A stretch of DNA of 64,000 bases from a virus. Position 1 is the stretch's first letter, and each line of letters begins with the position of its first letter. The position numbers were made by a program, and so were the translations under genes. Below the pieces are notes generated by a model that saw nothing but the letters and a program-made list of their open reading frames with translations, did not search any database and was not told where the DNA came from. Below, piece by piece: positions 46,201 through 54,960 of this stretch. The stretch is taken from positions 1-64,000 of IMG/VR virus record IMGVR_UViG_3300008997_002311; one strand, 5' to 3'.

Positions 46201-46569
46201 GTTATTTCTGTAGATGTAGAAAGAAGCCTAATAGCGCAAGCTAATATTGTTACTGTTACGGTTGGTGGAACTTTAGATGAAATAGATCATATTATTTTAT
46301 ATTTGGATCACAATGGTGTTGTCGCTCCTTATAAAGTCGGCTCGCCGCTGAATTCTAAAGTAGTGTTTGTAGATAAAGACCACTACGATTCGATTGGATA
46401 CGTATATTATAGGGCCTCTATTTTCTTTGGCACAGATAAAACTTATACTCCGGCGAGCGACAGTCCCGCGGGACAAATATTTAGATATAGCGATATCGAC
46501 TTAAATACAGCTTCCGATGGAATTTGGGGAAGTACAGATACCATAGAATCGCTAGAAGGAACGGGGTGA
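43237..46569 (+). CDS. large virion protein with an internal Hint (bacterial intein-like) domain
   Basis: The 1110-residue protein has four parts. Residues 1-61 are low complexity, rich in Gly, Pro, Ser and Thr. Residues 62-199 are a Hint domain. Residues 200-1110 form a long beta-rich tail with no recognised enzyme motif; parts resemble fibronectin-like or adhesin beta sandwiches (for example VQPISFAVVYDADESTGSVS). Hint domains autocatalytically cleave or splice their host protein, so the mature form may be the 911-residue C-terminal part. It lies between two virion genes, coupled to the gene before it by TAATG and 4 bases from the next. Whether splicing occurs cannot be decided from sequence alone. 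Confidence 0.75.
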   Translation: MGGFGDSILDSEGDGSSGTDSDSETFTPETHGRTFAEPGGPTSGPGGYTTPGGTTGTDEGSCVIEGTLIQTQRGSIPVEWVELGDKVYSYDFDSCKFGYFEVLEILLPVKKASWFKITTALGYTLSCTADHPIFSTSIESGELPVSEAEIGDPVYVFQDGEIVKDFLVSKEKIIEETIVYNFEIDIVHSYFSDGILSHNAGTKGRTAEETMESATDAASASSKSTWLGEVADTTSTFVSAGRVMGGYYAMDAADGSELSTTIPTEVDGWSGSSYYINSDVGPCITDMKIDLVGTDADSGRSNYLMTLECTAWIREIDLYNIGVSTVVGQLCKSSGGTTADYFSSVDPSSADVIFSTMSTGGPGQEFVDEIEETDYSVVEVCSDWPSDPGIVFGDNISLDSSHRLSLEYNQRDTATNVLLEASALLERSGDSTPTLINSLMEFNIDPALIGTLQSPIETWEQYYAGTLSPSGLYTVEGHEYRTQYRLLYEYQDSLTEVSSPVAAGIRSTSLNLAYTPMKFYFVGSMSDTQFEDFASDDLFLRLTYVASPMGTFTEADLTSDLKQGATSVSLDIQAAARGYFARDFETVNISVDSANAERPYDIIELVNPNPFYVNCTVEEISYLPSYERTAQTVKMEPLSTTSIHSLNNYQLTDTRFYRCAATSTLDTEIQVYDAAEFNSWTRSVCIARADVSIDSNGDTWFINLPSSCTKIKWVAFEKGKEGATGIEKSVPSQNTIYKGTISVTTEEQISSSFTRRLDIGYGNGATYTVEFIFQDSDGTMLGYWDAAYTTARTFMDAPVQPISFAVVYDADESTGSVSITIAEAISSNLTSEYMTAATFGSSGGAWQSEVESIKNNAGMVTTYTITRQDCITGEEEVLSSNAIAGATTSYSINSGGESSRKVKFKVALKVASLAAASEQTAVTTKETRSGVGDVQFAYLAQELNWPQLFYGAANPGQVYGLTDYFEQLYTQKEVYFTIDPRGELSTPYVISVDVERSLIAQANIVTVTVGGTLDEIDHIILYLDHNGVVAPYKVGSPLNSKVVFVDKDHYDSIGYVYYRASIFFGTDKTYTPASDSPAGQIFRYSDIDLNTASDGIWGSTDTIESLEGTG
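43420..43833 (+). other. Hint domain (type-A bacterial intein-like, no homing endonuclease)
   Basis: The coded domain spans residues C62 to N199, 138 residues, the size of a Hint domain without an endonuclease insert. Block A is CVIEGTLIQTQRGSIPVEWV followed by LGDKVYSY. Block B is LSCTADHPIF, with T128 and H131 (T-x2-H). The terminal blocks are VYNFEIDIVHSYFSDGILSHN without its last residue counted, ending in H198-N199. Residue +1 is alanine, not Cys, Ser or Thr. This is the pattern of bacterial intein-like (BIL) domains, which cleave and sometimes splice. A standard intein would need a nucleophile at +1. Confidence 0.85.
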
Positions 46570-46573
46570 ATAA

Positions 46574-49500
46574 ATGTCTGGCACTAATGACTCTACTAAT
46601 TTTAATTTATGGACTACAGATAATCTAAGCACTACTAGCGGAGAATCTGCAGTTGATATTTCAGCTTCTAGCGTTGCTTTGGATTCATCAGTCAGTGATA
46701 TTCCAAGTACGACTAATTCTTCTTCTGGGCTGTCTACTACATCTGCAACGATTGATAATGCGGGCACAAATAGAATGCTGACTGAAGTGTTACTTAATCC
46801 ATTACGCCCAGAGCTTTTAGCAATTTTAGACCTAAAGTCTTTTAAAGAGTCATCTGATGGTGGCCTGACTCGCACCGATAGTTCTTTTTATGATTACGCC
46901 GTAGCAAAACTTGCAGTAAGAGCGTCTGATGCATCGACAGTTGCAGAAACTATAGAAAGTCTTTCTACTAGTTATCCAGATGAATTTAGGTCTGCGCTGG
47001 CGCAATATGAAACTTCACTTTCTTCTTCTTCTAGCGAAATAGAGATGCTTAAGCTAGCGTATATGCTAAAACAATATGCTATTTTAGGACCAAATTTTCG
47101 TGATTTTTTAGAGATCTTTGATTTCGAAGGTTCAACTAGCGTAGACCTTGGTCTTGTCACAGATGACGAATACAACGTTTATGATTATTATAGAAAAGTT
47201 TTTGGAATTCGAGAGGATGACGATATTTACGTTCCTAGTAGTACGTTTTTTGCTGAAGCAATTCAACAAACTGCTTTTATGACAGTTATTGGTGCCCCCT
47301 ATACTATCATGGGCTTTGATCTCAAATCATATGATTCCGATCTCCGCCCCACAATGTCCCGCAGTTATGTCGGGTGGTCTAATAATTTTGCACTTCCTGA
47401 ATCTTCAGGCCCCGGCAAATATAACGTTTTCCGCCGCGGCGGACGATCTACGGAGATGGGTAATATCTCAACCATGCGCCGCGGCGGAAATAGGGGATAT
47501 TTAGATGCTGAGCGGGCTGTCAGAATAAGAGTTGCCGTATACAATTCTTTAGATGGTGAATCAGAAAACGCATATCAATCTAAGCATTATCCGCACACTC
47601 AAGTATTTTCTTCTATATTGGGAAATAATTTAAACTCAAGCTATGTAGTAAAACAATGCCAAAAAACCGATGGAGCTTTTGACACTGTTTTGTGGAGCAT
47701 ATTAAAAAAGAAAGCGGGCGCGATCGTTAACACTTCTTTTTCTACACCTGGAGCGTCAATTTTTAAAAGCTTGGCTGGTTGGGATCCATATTTACAGACA
47801 CGCTTTAATTCTTCAAAACTGGAAGATGATTCGTTGATTAATAGACAGTTTTTACCTGATTTGACCATGTTCGAAAATGGAATTATGGGAGCTGCTTTTG
47901 AAGAAAATGAATGCTATGTAGAAAAATGTAAGGTTCAATACACAAGCGACACAGGAGACACTGTAGAAACTTCTTCTATCAGAAAAACAATCAATGAAGC
48001 TTTTGGTAGTGTAGACGGATCAATATCTTTTGGTGATTATGAATCGATTGCAAATAACTTGAGTTCTGCTTGCAAGGATTTTGGCAAAGCGATGGGAAAA
48101 ATGCATCGATCTGGTAAATACCAAAACTTAAACAAAGCAGAACAAAATGCTCCTATGAATAAGGGTATTTTTAAAAATTATCCACAGACAGCTTTTGACC
48201 CAGGCTCTGTATTTAGCGCGTGTCTTGAGACATTCAAAGAGAGATTTGCAGAAAATTTTGAAGAATATTATCTTTGGTATGGATTTCAGTTAGATCCAAC
48301 AATCCCAGACGCATCCACTTCATGGCCCAGGGGAATGCACGCCACAAGCACTGAAAACATGCTTGGCATGTTCAGTCAACCAGATCCACATCATATTAAA
48401 AGGTTTGCTTCTTTGATGGCGTACGGAATAATAAATTCTGATGACCAAGTAGGAAACAATAACGCAAGATGTTTCGGCCTCGCTATAGCTAAACAAATAG
48501 CGGGAGCTTTTGTTGGAGACTTTTATAAAGGCCACTTAACATTCAGCAACGAAACTGAGGAAGTTGTAGAATTTGAAACCGTTACGTCTACAGATAGCGA
48601 AGGGAATCCAACCACAAGCGTACAAGAAACTAAATTCATGGCAAAAGTGAACGCCAATCCACTCACTGGCGCGCCAGCGTCGTTAAGAGGCTCATCAAGC
48701 GGGGTTTGGGGTGTTTTAGTTCCTCCTAAAGATTTAGTCGCTTCAGATGGGTCGATAATGAAAAATGTTGCAGATATGAATGTAGACACCGATAAGGCGA
48801 CAGTCAGCTCAGATTATTTAGCTATCTATCAAAGATCTGCACACGGTAATGGTTTCATAGCAGATAATGCTTTTGCTGGTGAATCGCTGGGCGGAACCAA
48901 TTTTTCCGATATGCAGCTGTCTGGCTGGATGCAGTGGGCCCCATGGTTTAATCCAGAAGCAGATAATATATACGGTGGCGGAGCTCACTTTTTTACCAAA
49001 CAGTTCTGCTCTTTACGCTCAGCCGGAGGGGGCGGCCAAGCCTATCTCAAGGATAAGTTCGATGAGCTCTTAGAGTCTTCTTATCAAGAAGCAGAAATCT
49101 CTTGGGGCGCTGACACCCTCCACGCGAGCGGTAAGACTTTTACTCCCAAGGACTCTCTTTTTGAAGCTTGCAACATGTGGAAATATTCTTGGCATTGGGC
49201 GAAAGATTTCCACGAAGAGTCAGATGTTCCTTACATTCCACTTTTGGCAAATTTATGGGCTGCTGAAATGATAGAGATGTGTTTATTGACTTTTAGAAAA
49301 ATTTTAAAAACAAGAGGACATAATATTGGACCAGCAAGCCCAGCTGATCTTTGTTTTCCATTCGAAGCTAATACAGCTCCATATACAGACTCGGGTGGAT
49401 ATGCAGATATAATAATGGACAACTTAGAACGAGTTGGCGAAACGGATTGTGAAGATTTTCCAGCCAGCGAGTGTTTCTGGCAGGCTGAGGCGCACGATCA

Positions 49501-52375
49501 AGATTATTCTACTGGGATTGGGTTTAGATACTGGGTACCAACAATGAGATCTATCCACGAGAACTTTTGTAATGATGATGGTACTTTAGCTGCTACTGGA
49601 AAACCATTAGCAGAAATATTCGGCCATATTATTGATAATATGGCAATGATAATGAAGCAGACTTATCCATTTTTTCATGTTGCTTATATACAATGGGAAG
49701 GGGTTGGTACCTCAAATGCCTATACGCGTTTTCCAATACTCGGAAATTATCACAACATGGTAGACGGAGATGCTGTTGCATCTGGAGAAACTCGAGAAAA
49801 AGTCGGCGCGCCCGTTTATCCCAGGATGCTGTACCCCTATTACAATTCCCACCACGATGATGCACTCGACAATGACAAGTTGTTGAAATACACTGACCAC
49901 CTCGTTGAGCAATGGATTGAAATGAACCTGAGACAGAACGACGATACCGCGACACATCTTGCAGTCGATATGCAAAATGTGACAACTAGCTGGTATGGTA
50001 TGGAACAGACTGACTCGAATAAGATAGGCGAGGGCGTGGGTACCGCCATCAGCGGCGAACGAAGCCGTACGGGTGACACGATTAGATCAAATTTTGTTGG
50101 CGAAGAGGTTATATGGAACCGCGTTACTTTTCCAGAAATTCTTGAAGCCGATGATATTATTTATTGGGATTCTACTTCGAATCACGACGACCAGGATATT
50201 TCATTAATAGATTTTTCTGTGCTTTTTGCCTTGACAGGAAACACGAGTTTAGATTCATTCGCGGATTCGGAAGTAAACGATCTCACAGACTTCACCGGAA
50301 GAGCTAGGTGGATAAAGGGAGGCTATTATAATAGCGACGACGAAAACGTCGATGCATGGGGAGACATCATCTCATCTGGAGATACCGGTATGACGCCTCG
50401 CGCTTTTTGGGTGCCATGGTATATAGCTGCGATTCCCACTATTATTGAAAAGCTACTAGAGTTAGAAATAACTCCTGCTGATACTGGTGCGCTCTCTTAT
50501 ACTTCATCTGATAGTGTTCTACAACGAATGATGGGTGGATTGGTTGAAAACAGTTCGGGGATATATAGTTTTGGAGATGACGGGATATTATTGGGTGTAG
50601 CCCCAATGTTATCTTTAACAGGCTACACCCCTTATTTAAACTCTGGAGGCACCGGGCCGACCGGTTATGCTGGCGTCGGTGGCCTGGGTCAAACAGGTAA
50701 TGGGGGTGATGCTCGATTTGGTGGCACAGTCACCAACGGCCATCTCCGATACATAAATAATTATATAAATAAGCTTTGGAGAGGTTTGATTTTATCCTGT
50801 AGAGAACCATATTTTAAAGCTATAGCTTTTAATTTGTTTGATAAGTTCGGCGAAAGAATCGAAGATTATTCTGGCACCGCTATTAAAGCTTTTAACAGAG
50901 ACGGCGATGCGAAGAACCTCGAGCCGGTGGTTGAATATATTAGTGATCTTATAGAGTCAGGCGAAGCTGGTGCCGATATATTGCAGAATTTAACAGATCA
51001 GCAGATGGCTTTGAAATATTTATCTTTTTATCGTCAGAAAGGAGATAGCAGCAGTGGATTGATACCAGCACAAGAGACCATAGACTCTAAATTAATGGCG
51101 GCAATTAATTTAATGTTTGACACCCGTGATATGTCAAAAGAGGGTTTGAGAACGTTGTGTTTTGGTATACCTGCTACCGGCGTAGAAGAGTTTGATGATT
51201 CCTCAAGTGCTAGTAATACCCTGGGTGGCTCTAGATATATCCCACAAAACATGTGGATAGGAATTACAGGTTACAATTTTGAATACCCTCAAGTGTCACT
51301 AGAGCCCATTTGCATACCTTTTAATGCCAATTTGTTCGTTGTTACTGAAAGTTTTGAAGACTTAACTATTGAAGATATATTGTCTTATGGATCGATTAGC
51401 GATATAAGAGATAATATGAAATTCTTAAAAGCAGAATTAAGCGTACAAGAAGGCGAAGGGGAATCGACTCAAATAATAGTGAATGATGACGTTAGGATTG
51501 CTACTTTATCTGATTTGTATGGAGATGATTTAAATGATAGAATTCTTGTATCAGCATACCATATTCTAAGAAGCTATTTGTTAGAAAATTATTATAGGAT
51601 AGTTTTAGGTGTCAGCATAAATGAAGACACATTCCCAAGCACCTCAGAAGAACTTGGTCTAGGAATTAATGATTATGCTTCTAATTTTGCTGAAGCTCTT
51701 TCATCTGAATTTTCATCCTACAATTCTGGAGTTTCATCGGCAGTTTCTCAAGTGATGAGCTCATTATCAACTTCAGTTTCAAATTACAATACAATCGCTT
51801 CTGGATTTAGCACAACGTTGGGAGCAACTAGATTTGAAGATCTTTCAGATGAAATTTTAGATTCTGCCACTAATGCTGTGGGGTCAAGATTATATACTGC
51901 GGAATCTATGCGGCAGCAAATTATCGGAGCTAAGAGATTTGATAGAGTTATATTTTTCCCATTTCATCCAGACGATTTTTGCGTACGCTGGGAAAACTCA
52001 GTGGGCACAACTGCGGGATCTCCAGCATGGGATGATATGGTGCCTTATACTACTGGTGATGATGTCAGAGAATTGATAGGCTACCGCTTCACTGGCGAAA
52101 CCGAGACCGCCGTCACTTTAGACGATGAGGGCTGGATTTTAACTACCGGAGTAGAAGAAGCTGCAGACGGTGATGACACTGTACAAGAAAGTGATTATAA
52201 TAATCTTTATGATAATATGCTCTTCAGCTACTCCGGTCTCGTGGAATACAGTTCCTGGGGCACTGTGATTGACACAGGGATAAAATTTAAAGCTCGTGAC
52301 GGTGAAAATAGTATTAATTTCTTTAGAGCTTCCGTAATTATATACGACGGAAATACGTTGGGAGACGATGCATAA
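46574..52375 (+). CDS. giant virion protein of unknown function
   Basis: The 1933-residue protein has a Ser/Thr-rich N-terminus of about 65 residues, then a largely helical and aromatic-rich body. Visible features are two RRGG sites (287-290 and 302-305), a glycine-rich loop at 1357-1384 (13 of 28 residues Gly), many Trp/Tyr/His segments (NMWKYSWHWAKDFHEESDVP), and a helical, Ser-rich region near 1690-1760. No enzyme, lectin or membrane signature is recognised. Codon use varies within the gene: several hundred bases around 49800-50100 are richer in GC than the rest. It sits in a coupled cluster with the Hint protein and the fibronectin protein. A structural role is inferred from context. Confidence 0.62.
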   Translation: MSGTNDSTNFNLWTTDNLSTTSGESAVDISASSVALDSSVSDIPSTTNSSSGLSTTSATIDNAGTNRMLTEVLLNPLRPELLAILDLKSFKESSDGGLTRTDSSFYDYAVAKLAVRASDASTVAETIESLSTSYPDEFRSALAQYETSLSSSSSEIEMLKLAYMLKQYAILGPNFRDFLEIFDFEGSTSVDLGLVTDDEYNVYDYYRKVFGIREDDDIYVPSSTFFAEAIQQTAFMTVIGAPYTIMGFDLKSYDSDLRPTMSRSYVGWSNNFALPESSGPGKYNVFRRGGRSTEMGNISTMRRGGNRGYLDAERAVRIRVAVYNSLDGESENAYQSKHYPHTQVFSSILGNNLNSSYVVKQCQKTDGAFDTVLWSILKKKAGAIVNTSFSTPGASIFKSLAGWDPYLQTRFNSSKLEDDSLINRQFLPDLTMFENGIMGAAFEENECYVEKCKVQYTSDTGDTVETSSIRKTINEAFGSVDGSISFGDYESIANNLSSACKDFGKAMGKMHRSGKYQNLNKAEQNAPMNKGIFKNYPQTAFDPGSVFSACLETFKERFAENFEEYYLWYGFQLDPTIPDASTSWPRGMHATSTENMLGMFSQPDPHHIKRFASLMAYGIINSDDQVGNNNARCFGLAIAKQIAGAFVGDFYKGHLTFSNETEEVVEFETVTSTDSEGNPTTSVQETKFMAKVNANPLTGAPASLRGSSSGVWGVLVPPKDLVASDGSIMKNVADMNVDTDKATVSSDYLAIYQRSAHGNGFIADNAFAGESLGGTNFSDMQLSGWMQWAPWFNPEADNIYGGGAHFFTKQFCSLRSAGGGGQAYLKDKFDELLESSYQEAEISWGADTLHASGKTFTPKDSLFEACNMWKYSWHWAKDFHEESDVPYIPLLANLWAAEMIEMCLLTFRKILKTRGHNIGPASPADLCFPFEANTAPYTDSGGYADIIMDNLERVGETDCEDFPASECFWQAEAHDQDYSTGIGFRYWVPTMRSIHENFCNDDGTLAATGKPLAEIFGHIIDNMAMIMKQTYPFFHVAYIQWEGVGTSNAYTRFPILGNYHNMVDGDAVASGETREKVGAPVYPRMLYPYYNSHHDDALDNDKLLKYTDHLVEQWIEMNLRQNDDTATHLAVDMQNVTTSWYGMEQTDSNKIGEGVGTAISGERSRTGDTIRSNFVGEEVIWNRVTFPEILEADDIIYWDSTSNHDDQDISLIDFSVLFALTGNTSLDSFADSEVNDLTDFTGRARWIKGGYYNSDDENVDAWGDIISSGDTGMTPRAFWVPWYIAAIPTIIEKLLELEITPADTGALSYTSSDSVLQRMMGGLVENSSGIYSFGDDGILLGVAPMLSLTGYTPYLNSGGTGPTGYAGVGGLGQTGNGGDARFGGTVTNGHLRYINNYINKLWRGLILSCREPYFKAIAFNLFDKFGERIEDYSGTAIKAFNRDGDAKNLEPVVEYISDLIESGEAGADILQNLTDQQMALKYLSFYRQKGDSSSGLIPAQETIDSKLMAAINLMFDTRDMSKEGLRTLCFGIPATGVEEFDDSSSASNTLGGSRYIPQNMWIGITGYNFEYPQVSLEPICIPFNANLFVVTESFEDLTIEDILSYGSISDIRDNMKFLKAELSVQEGEGESTQIIVNDDVRIATLSDLYGDDLNDRILVSAYHILRSYLLENYYRIVLGVSINEDTFPSTSEELGLGINDYASNFAEALSSEFSSYNSGVSSAVSQVMSSLSTSVSNYNTIASGFSTTLGATRFEDLSDEILDSATNAVGSRLYTAESMRQQIIGAKRFDRVIFFPFHPDDFCVRWENSVGTTAGSPAWDDMVPYTTGDDVRELIGYRFTGETETAVTLDDEGWILTTGVEEAADGDDTVQESDYNNLYDNMLFSYSGLVEYSSWGTVIDTGIKFKARDGENSINFFRASVIIYDGNTLGDDA

Positions 52376-54144
52376 TGACAACTAGTTATCCATCATACGG
52401 AGCCTTTGTTTTTGACGTACCAGAACCAGGCAGTTTTTCTGGGCAATTTATATACAATTTTTATGTTTCTAATGAAAGAACTTCTATAAATACGCATATA
52501 GTTGAAGAAGTTGATGGCGAAGAAAAAGATTATGGCTACGCTCGATATATTCAATTAGAGCTTACACCTCCAGTAGATGCTTCACTGTTATCGGCAGTAG
52601 AAACTATTGACATTGAAGCTGCAGAAAAAGCAGCTATTCTAAACACATACTATGACACACTGAATTCTGAACATACAATTCAAGGAAACAATTTTTCTAC
52701 TATTACGTTAGAAGATTCTGAAATTTCTGGAGATGTTACGGCAGCCATTATTGAAGCAGCCGCAACCCAGTCTGGATTCACTAATCTTGGTTTGGCAGAT
52801 GCTTTGAGTTTGATGTCTACAACCAAAGATGTTCTTGACGTAGATGCTTTAATGAATGGAGCTCAAATAGATTCTGCGAATGAATATTCTTATTACGATC
52901 CATCTTTGGGAACGGCTGTTCAATACTCTCAAACAGAAGAAAATGGTGAATTTTCGATGACGTTTGCTGTTAATAATAAATTTTTATCTGATATTTTAGC
53001 CTTTTCAGAATCTGCTCCATTGAGCTCCCTGTTTGGAAAAATAGATTCAGATTTATCATCTGCTGCATCCACTCAGGCTGGTGCTAGAGCAGGTCAAGAT
53101 TCTTCTTTGCTGTCTATAGACCAATATATGCCAACAATGCAGGTTATGTCTGAAGAATCTTCTACATCTTCAGATTCTGGTTTTATGCCAGGAATTGCTT
53201 TCATGGGGTATGTAGTTGATAAAAGCGAAATAATAGATTCTTCTACAGAAGAATTCATTACCAGAGCATTTTTTACTGGAGATAACACGGATGCTTTAGA
53301 CAGCGTTGCAGATTACGAAGTTAAATACGGCTCCACTTATTGTTATCAAATAAGTACGGTTTATTTGCTACGGTGGAATGAATATTCTGCTTCTGGTGAG
53401 GATACAATAACAACACAAAAATATTCTTTAGTTAAGTCTCGCTCTGCTCCAAAAGCTGTTGTAGAGTGTGTCGAAAAAATACCACCAGAGCCACCATCTG
53501 GAGTCGAGTTTCATAGAAATTCTAATGGAACTATAAAAATAATTTGGACTCCAGGCGCAAACCCTCAATTAGACGTTGTAAAATATCAAGTTTTTAGAAG
53601 GTCTTCTATTGATGATCCATTCGTTCTTCAAATGGAAATAGATTTTGACTACACCGAAGATCAACAAGAACCATCTGAAAATGTTCCATCTCAATATATC
53701 AACAAAGTAGAATACCAAATATGTTCTTATACTGATTCTGGCTTTGATAATGAATCTGATTATATTTACGCTATTTGTGCTGTCGACACGCATATGCTGA
53801 GCTCAAACTATTCAGCGCAATATAGAGTAAAATATGATAAAACTAACGGCCAGCTCGATATTTCATGGATTTCTCCTAAAGGGTCTCCGAAGCCATATCC
53901 AAATTTTTTAATTCCGGGTATTTTAACAGAAGATTCAATTAAAGACAGCTTACATAGTTATCTTAAGATATATTTTACGCCAGACTATTATAAAATATTA
54001 GATGCTGATGGTGTTGACAGTCAATTTATTCCTTGGACTAATGCTAATGATATCGGTGGCGCTAGAATGCAAATAATTAACTTAGATAGGCAAAATAGTA
54101 AAAATATAAGAATTAGATTCAAAGATCAGAGGACTATATCTTAA
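52375..54144 (+). CDS. virion protein with fibronectin type III domain
   Basis: The 589-residue protein overlaps the previous stop by one base. Residues about 365-475 form a fibronectin-III-like beta sandwich: KIPPEPPSGVEFHRNSNGTI, then KIIWTPGANPQLDVVKYQVF, the usual P-x-P start and W and Y core positions. The rest is acidic and Ser-rich, with alanine-rich helices around 150-260. Fn3 modules on phage virions often bind glycans or space other domains. The gene is followed by a palindromic terminator, so it closes the transcription unit that contains the Hint-domain gene. Confidence 0.72.
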   Translation: MTTSYPSYGAFVFDVPEPGSFSGQFIYNFYVSNERTSINTHIVEEVDGEEKDYGYARYIQLELTPPVDASLLSAVETIDIEAAEKAAILNTYYDTLNSEHTIQGNNFSTITLEDSEISGDVTAAIIEAAATQSGFTNLGLADALSLMSTTKDVLDVDALMNGAQIDSANEYSYYDPSLGTAVQYSQTEENGEFSMTFAVNNKFLSDILAFSESAPLSSLFGKIDSDLSSAASTQAGARAGQDSSLLSIDQYMPTMQVMSEESSTSSDSGFMPGIAFMGYVVDKSEIIDSSTEEFITRAFFTGDNTDALDSVADYEVKYGSTYCYQISTVYLLRWNEYSASGEDTITTQKYSLVKSRSAPKAVVECVEKIPPEPPSGVEFHRNSNGTIKIIWTPGANPQLDVVKYQVFRRSSIDDPFVLQMEIDFDYTEDQQEPSENVPSQYINKVEYQICSYTDSGFDNESDYIYAICAVDTHMLSSNYSAQYRVKYDKTNGQLDISWISPKGSPKPYPNFLIPGILTEDSIKDSLHSYLKIYFTPDYYKILDADGVDSQFIPWTNANDIGGARMQIINLDRQNSKNIRIRFKDQRTIS

Positions 54145-54161
54145 CAAGCATGCTTGTTTTT
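54143..54161 (+). terminator. palindromic rho-independent terminator
   Basis: The perfect palindrome AACAAGCATGCTTGTT (54143-54158) can fold as a 6-bp stem with a four-base loop and is followed by more Ts. It overlaps the stop codon of the fibronectin-domain gene, so transcription probably ends here before the next promoter. Confidence 0.65.
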
Positions 54162-54214
54162 AATATGATTCTCTTGTTTATTAGGGTTGAATATATTTAT
54201 TTGATGAGTAGTAT

Positions 54215-54223
54215 TGCTATAAT
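54215..54223 (+). promoter_or_regulatory. extended -10 promoter candidate
   Basis: TGCTATAAT matches the extended -10 element of host sigma-70 promoters (TGnTATAAT), 18 bases before the ATG at 54242. No -35 hexamer is seen at 17 bases spacing, which extended -10 promoters can lack. It follows a terminator, so a new transcript could start here. The remaining gap bases (54162-54214) are AT-rich with no other signal. Confidence 0.5.
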
Positions 54224-54241
54224 TAAAGCATTGGAGAAAAA

Positions 54242-54946
54242 ATGGGATTTTTAGATCACTCTACCAACAATATTATTGTGGATGCAGTTTTAACTGACAT
54301 TGGAAGAAAAAAACTCGCTGAAGGAACCTTTTCAATATCAAAATTTGGTTTGGGCGATGACGAAGTAGACTACACTATTATTAAAAAGTTTGGTAGAACA
54401 GTCGGTAAAGAGAAAATAGAGAAGAACACGCCCGTGTTCGAAGCTCAGACTAACGCTGATTTAGCTTTAAAACATAAGTTAGTAACAGTCAGCAATCCAT
54501 ATTTAACGAAACTGCCGTATTTAGAAGTTTCTTCAACATCAAATGTTACGGAAGCAACTAGAGGAGTAACTTCAACTATTTCAGTAGTTCAGAAACCAGA
54601 TGATCTGTTTTCGTCTTCTACTGCGACGGGTGCTTCTGATGTAAGAGATACTCTTTTTACAATTGAATATGATTCTAGATTTTTGTCCCTATCGACTGCG
54701 AGCTCTACTGTTGGTAATAACAATATAGCTACTGCGACAGTTGACTATTCCGGAAACGCTAGCGCCTCAGGTTGGAACGGAGCGGCTGTTACGCTATCGT
54801 TTACAGTGAGAAGCTTTTCTGATTCTTATTTTGCGTATTATTCTACTAACGCTTCTAACAGCACTATAACGACTTATGTTGAAATTACTGGCGTGTTCAG
54901 TGGCCAACGAGTAGTTCAAGCAGTAAACATCGTTAAATCATCATAA
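54242..54946 (+). CDS. phage virion protein (same N-terminal family as 42281-43237)
   Basis: The 234-residue protein begins with GFLDHSTNNIIVDAVLTDIG, then RKKLAEGTFSISKFGLGDDE and VDYTIIKKFGR. This start is common to a family of structural proteins in T4-like marine phages. The same module opens the gene at 42281. The C-terminal half is a beta-rich, Ser/Thr-rich domain with no known motif. GGAG precedes the ATG by 6 bases. Its own terminator-promoter boundary upstream suggests it leads a small transcription unit of three virion proteins. Confidence 0.72.
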   Translation: MGFLDHSTNNIIVDAVLTDIGRKKLAEGTFSISKFGLGDDEVDYTIIKKFGRTVGKEKIEKNTPVFEAQTNADLALKHKLVTVSNPYLTKLPYLEVSSTSNVTEATRGVTSTISVVQKPDDLFSSSTATGASDVRDTLFTIEYDSRFLSLSTASSTVGNNNIATATVDYSGNASASGWNGAAVTLSFTVRSFSDSYFAYYSTNASNSTITTYVEITGVFSGQRVVQAVNIVKSS

Positions 54947-54960
54947 TGGAGAAATTTTAA

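Noticed and set aside
52484-52493. TATAAATA, identical to the T4 late-promoter core
   Set aside because: It lies inside the coding sequence of the fibronectin-domain gene with no gene start close downstream, so it is probably a chance match.
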